Source of the DNA: Nocardia wallacei
GTDB taxonomy: Bacteria; Actinomycetota; Actinomycetes; Mycobacteriales; Mycobacteriaceae
Direction of reading: 5' to 3'
DNA: 64,000 nt
Assembly: GCF_029868745.1 (NCBI RefSeq)
Contig: NZ_JARWOP010000137.1
Span: 16,430 to 80,429, forward strand
Position numbers and translations under genes: made by a program. Shown here in pieces: positions 62,037-64,000 of this stretch. Each line of letters begins with the position of its first letter. The stretch's first letter is position 1. The notes under the pieces are model-generated. The model was not told where the DNA came from. It worked only from the letters and a program-made list of their open reading frames with translations, and ran no database searches.

Positions 62037-63917
62037 ATGAGTATCGAGTCGGAGGCGTGGGGTCAGCTCTATCGGCAGGCGCACGCGCCGCAGGAACGGC
62101 GCGCGCTCAGCCGCGCCACGGCTCGGCGGATTCTGCGTTTCGCGGGGCCGCACCGGCCGCTGCTGATCGGGTTCCTGGTGTTCAGCGTGGTGTCGGCCGT
62201 GTTGTCGGTGGCCAATCCGGTGCTCGCCGGGCAGGTGGTCGACAAGATCGTCGGGCAGGCGGCCCCGGGTTCGGTGGCGCTGCTGGCGGCGGTGATCGGG
62301 GCGGTCGCGGTGGTCGACGCCGCGCTCGGCATCGTGATCCGGTGGCTGTCCTCCCGCATAGGTGAAGGCCTGATCCTGGACCTGCGCACGGCGGTGTTCG
62401 ACCACGTCCAGCGGCTGCCCATCGCCTTCTTCACCCGCACCCGCACGGGCGCACTGGTCAGCCGCCTCAACAACGACGTGATCGGCGCCCAGCGGGCCTT
62501 CAGCACCACGCTGTCGGGCGTCGTCACCAATGTGGTGACACTGCTGCTCACGCTGGCGGTCATGGTGCGGCTGTCCTGGCAGATCACCCTGCTGGCGCTG
62601 GTCCTGTTGCCGCTGTTCATGATTCCCGCGCGGCGCATGGGGGTCCGGGTCGCCGCGATCCAGCGCGAGGCCGCGCAGCTCAACGCCGCGATGAGCACCC
62701 AGATGACCGAGCGGTTCTCCGCACCTGGCGCCACGCTGGTGAAACTGTTCGGCCGCCCGCACCAGGAGTCGGCCGAGTTCGCGACGCGGGCGGGCCGCGT
62801 GCGCGATATCGGCGTCCGCACCGCCATGCTGCAAACCGTCTTCGTCACGGCGCTGACGCTGGTGTCGGCGCTGGCCGTGGCGCTGGTGTACGGGCTCGGC
62901 GGCTGGTACGCCCTGCGCGGACAGCTCGACGCCGGTTCGGTGGTGGCGCTGTCGCTGCTGCTGACCCGCCTGTACACCCCGCTCACCGCGCTGGCCAGCG
63001 CCCGGGTCGACATCATGTCGGCGCTGGTGAGTTTCGAGCGCGTGTTCGAGGTGCTGGACCTGAAACCGCTGATCGAAGACGCTCCCGACGCGACATCGGT
63101 TCCGGCGGGCCCCGTCTCGGTGGAGTTCGAGGACGTGCACTTCGGCTATCCCTCGGCGGACAAGGTGTCGCTGGCCTCGCTCGAGGATGTCGCGACCCTC
63201 GACGGCCGCGGCGGAGTCGAGGTGCTGCACGGGATTTCGCTGCGCGCCGAGCCGGGGCAGACGATCGCGCTGGTCGGCTCGTCCGGCGCCGGGAAATCCA
63301 CGATCGCCCAGCTGGTTTCGCGGCTGTACGACGTCGACTCCGGCGCGGTCCGCCTGAACGGCAGCGATGTGCGCGGGCTGACGGCCCGCTCCGTGCACGA
63401 CACGGTCGGCCTGGTTACCCAGGACGGTCACCTGTTTCACGACACCATCCGCGCCAACCTGCTGCTGGCCCGCCCGGAGGCGGCCGAGAGCGACTTGTGG
63501 GACGCGTTGCGCCGGGCCCGGCTCCACGATCTGGTGGCCACACTGCCGGACGGGCTGGACACGGTGGTCGGCGAGCGCGGCTACCGGCTCTCGGGCGGCG
63601 AGCGCCAGCGCCTGACGATCGCGCGCCTGCTGTTGAAGCAGCCGCGGGTGGTGATCCTGGACGAGGCCACCGCCTCACTGGACTCGACCTCGGAGGCGGC
63701 CGTGCAGGAAGCGCTGACGGAGGCGCTGGACGGCAAGACGGCGCTGGTGATCGCCCACCGCCTGTCCACCGTCCGCAATGCCGACCAGATCCTGGTCCTG
63801 GAGGACGGCCGCATCGTCGAGCGCGGCACACACGCCACCCTGCTCGCCGCCGGCGGCCGCTACAGCGAGCTCTACCGCACCCAGTTCGCCGACGACCCGG
63901 AACCGGTGGCCGCCTAG
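62037..63917 (+). CDS. ABC exporter, fused membrane and ATPase domains
   Basis: 626 residues. Six hydrophobic segments over residues 30-340 with VFDHVQRLPIAFFTRTRTGA (coupling helix), then the nucleotide-binding domain: Walker A LVGSSGAGKSTIAQ near 420, LSGGERQRLTIARLLL signature, VVILDEATASLDS Walker B, and switch His in VIAHRLSTV. Type IV exporter of the MsbA/MDR group, probably a homodimer. ATG 62037 after AAGGAG. The substrate is unknown. Confidence 0.92.
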   Translation: MSIESEAWGQLYRQAHAPQERRALSRATARRILRFAGPHRPLLIGFLVFSVVSAVLSVANPVLAGQVVDKIVGQAAPGSVALLAAVIGAVAVVDAALGIVIRWLSSRIGEGLILDLRTAVFDHVQRLPIAFFTRTRTGALVSRLNNDVIGAQRAFSTTLSGVVTNVVTLLLTLAVMVRLSWQITLLALVLLPLFMIPARRMGVRVAAIQREAAQLNAAMSTQMTERFSAPGATLVKLFGRPHQESAEFATRAGRVRDIGVRTAMLQTVFVTALTLVSALAVALVYGLGGWYALRGQLDAGSVVALSLLLTRLYTPLTALASARVDIMSALVSFERVFEVLDLKPLIEDAPDATSVPAGPVSVEFEDVHFGYPSADKVSLASLEDVATLDGRGGVEVLHGISLRAEPGQTIALVGSSGAGKSTIAQLVSRLYDVDSGAVRLNGSDVRGLTARSVHDTVGLVTQDGHLFHDTIRANLLLARPEAAESDLWDALRRARLHDLVATLPDGLDTVVGERGYRLSGGERQRLTIARLLLKQPRVVILDEATASLDSTSEAAVQEALTEALDGKTALVIAHRLSTVRNADQILVLEDGRIVERGTHATLLAAGGRYSELYRTQFADDPEPVAA

Positions 63918-64000
63918 GGCTGTCGAGGCCGCGCGCCCGGCGAACAGGGCCGCTGCGAGGGGCGAACCGGCCCCGCCGCGGTATGAGGAGAGGTGCGGGG

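Noticed and set aside
61833..63527. A 564-residue minus-strand frame opposite the ABC exporter
   Set aside because: It is antisense to a gene with all ABC motifs and consists of Arg/Gln/His-rich shadow sequence.

Overview
The window is about 70% GC, with dense short-spaced genes, frequent ATGA/GTGA stop-start overlaps and GTG/TTG starts. Its gene content points to a mycolic-acid actinobacterium, most likely Nocardia or a close relative: FadE10- and FadD5-like lipid enzymes, a mycobacterial-type Sdh1 succinate dehydrogenase, an XRE(DUF5753)-DUF397 pair, a c-di-AMP riboswitch in front of an NlpC/P60 hydrolase, and many alpha/beta hydrolases. This assignment is inference from gene content; no rRNA or tRNA gene was seen.

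Layout. 1-3.4 kb: an S8 subtilase (cut by the left edge) and its AAA ATPase, matching the IetAS toxin-antitoxin/anti-phage pair, followed by repeats that look like a mobile-element remnant. 3.5-5.2 kb: an ECF42-type sigma factor with its DGPF (YCII) partner and a matching promoter. 5.2-9.4 kb: haloalkane dehalogenase with a divergent WYL regulator around a perfect 10-bp palindrome, then SGNH hydrolase and MFS exporter. 9.4-12.7 kb: a decay zone with a TetR half-gene and a hydrolase half-gene joined head to head, a frameshifted esterase and an AraC stub. 12.7-19.9 kb: mostly single metabolic genes. 20.1-24.1 kb: a tight plus-strand cluster (2OG-Fe(II) oxygenase, SDR with a TTG start, large flippase-like membrane protein with a kinase-like insert). 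24.1-28.6 kb: isochorismatase-fold protein without its catalytic residues, FadD5-like ligase, nitronate monooxygenase, metallo-beta-lactamase-fold hydrolase.

29.1-31.8 kb: a PKS-like acyltransferase-ketoreductase protein whose two catalytic residues are replaced. 31.9-36.4 kb: S4 protein, riboswitch-controlled NlpC/P60 hydrolase, Orc-like ATPase, membrane Ser/Thr kinase with a peptidoglycan-binding end. 36.6-42.5 kb: epoxide hydrolase, FadE10, alpha/beta hydrolase and a thiolase-fold protein lacking all catalytic residues. 42.9-46.6 kb: the sdh1 operon with a short leader ORF. 46.6-49.2 kb: a WhiJ-like regulatory locus (XRE + DUF397, divergent small genes, two palindromes between). 49.2-56.5 kb: secreted/membrane proteins of unknown function, FabG-like reductase, a sugar ABC importer without its own ATPase, AlkA-like glycosylase. 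56.7-64 kb: a 34-residue peptide gene, a large FAD/Fe-S dehydrogenase, a TetR-P450 pair with adjoining palindromes, a 37-38 bp tandem repeat and an ABC exporter.

No single large novel system is obvious. The most unusual signals are the IetAS pair, three intact but catalytically dead-looking enzymes (acyltransferase-ketoreductase, thiolase, isochorismatase fold), the 34-aa peptide gene, the sdh1 leader ORF, the tandem repeat and the double deletion scar near 10.8 kb. Two genes (sigma factor, esterase) each appear to lack one base in a GC-rich run, so assembly error must be considered.
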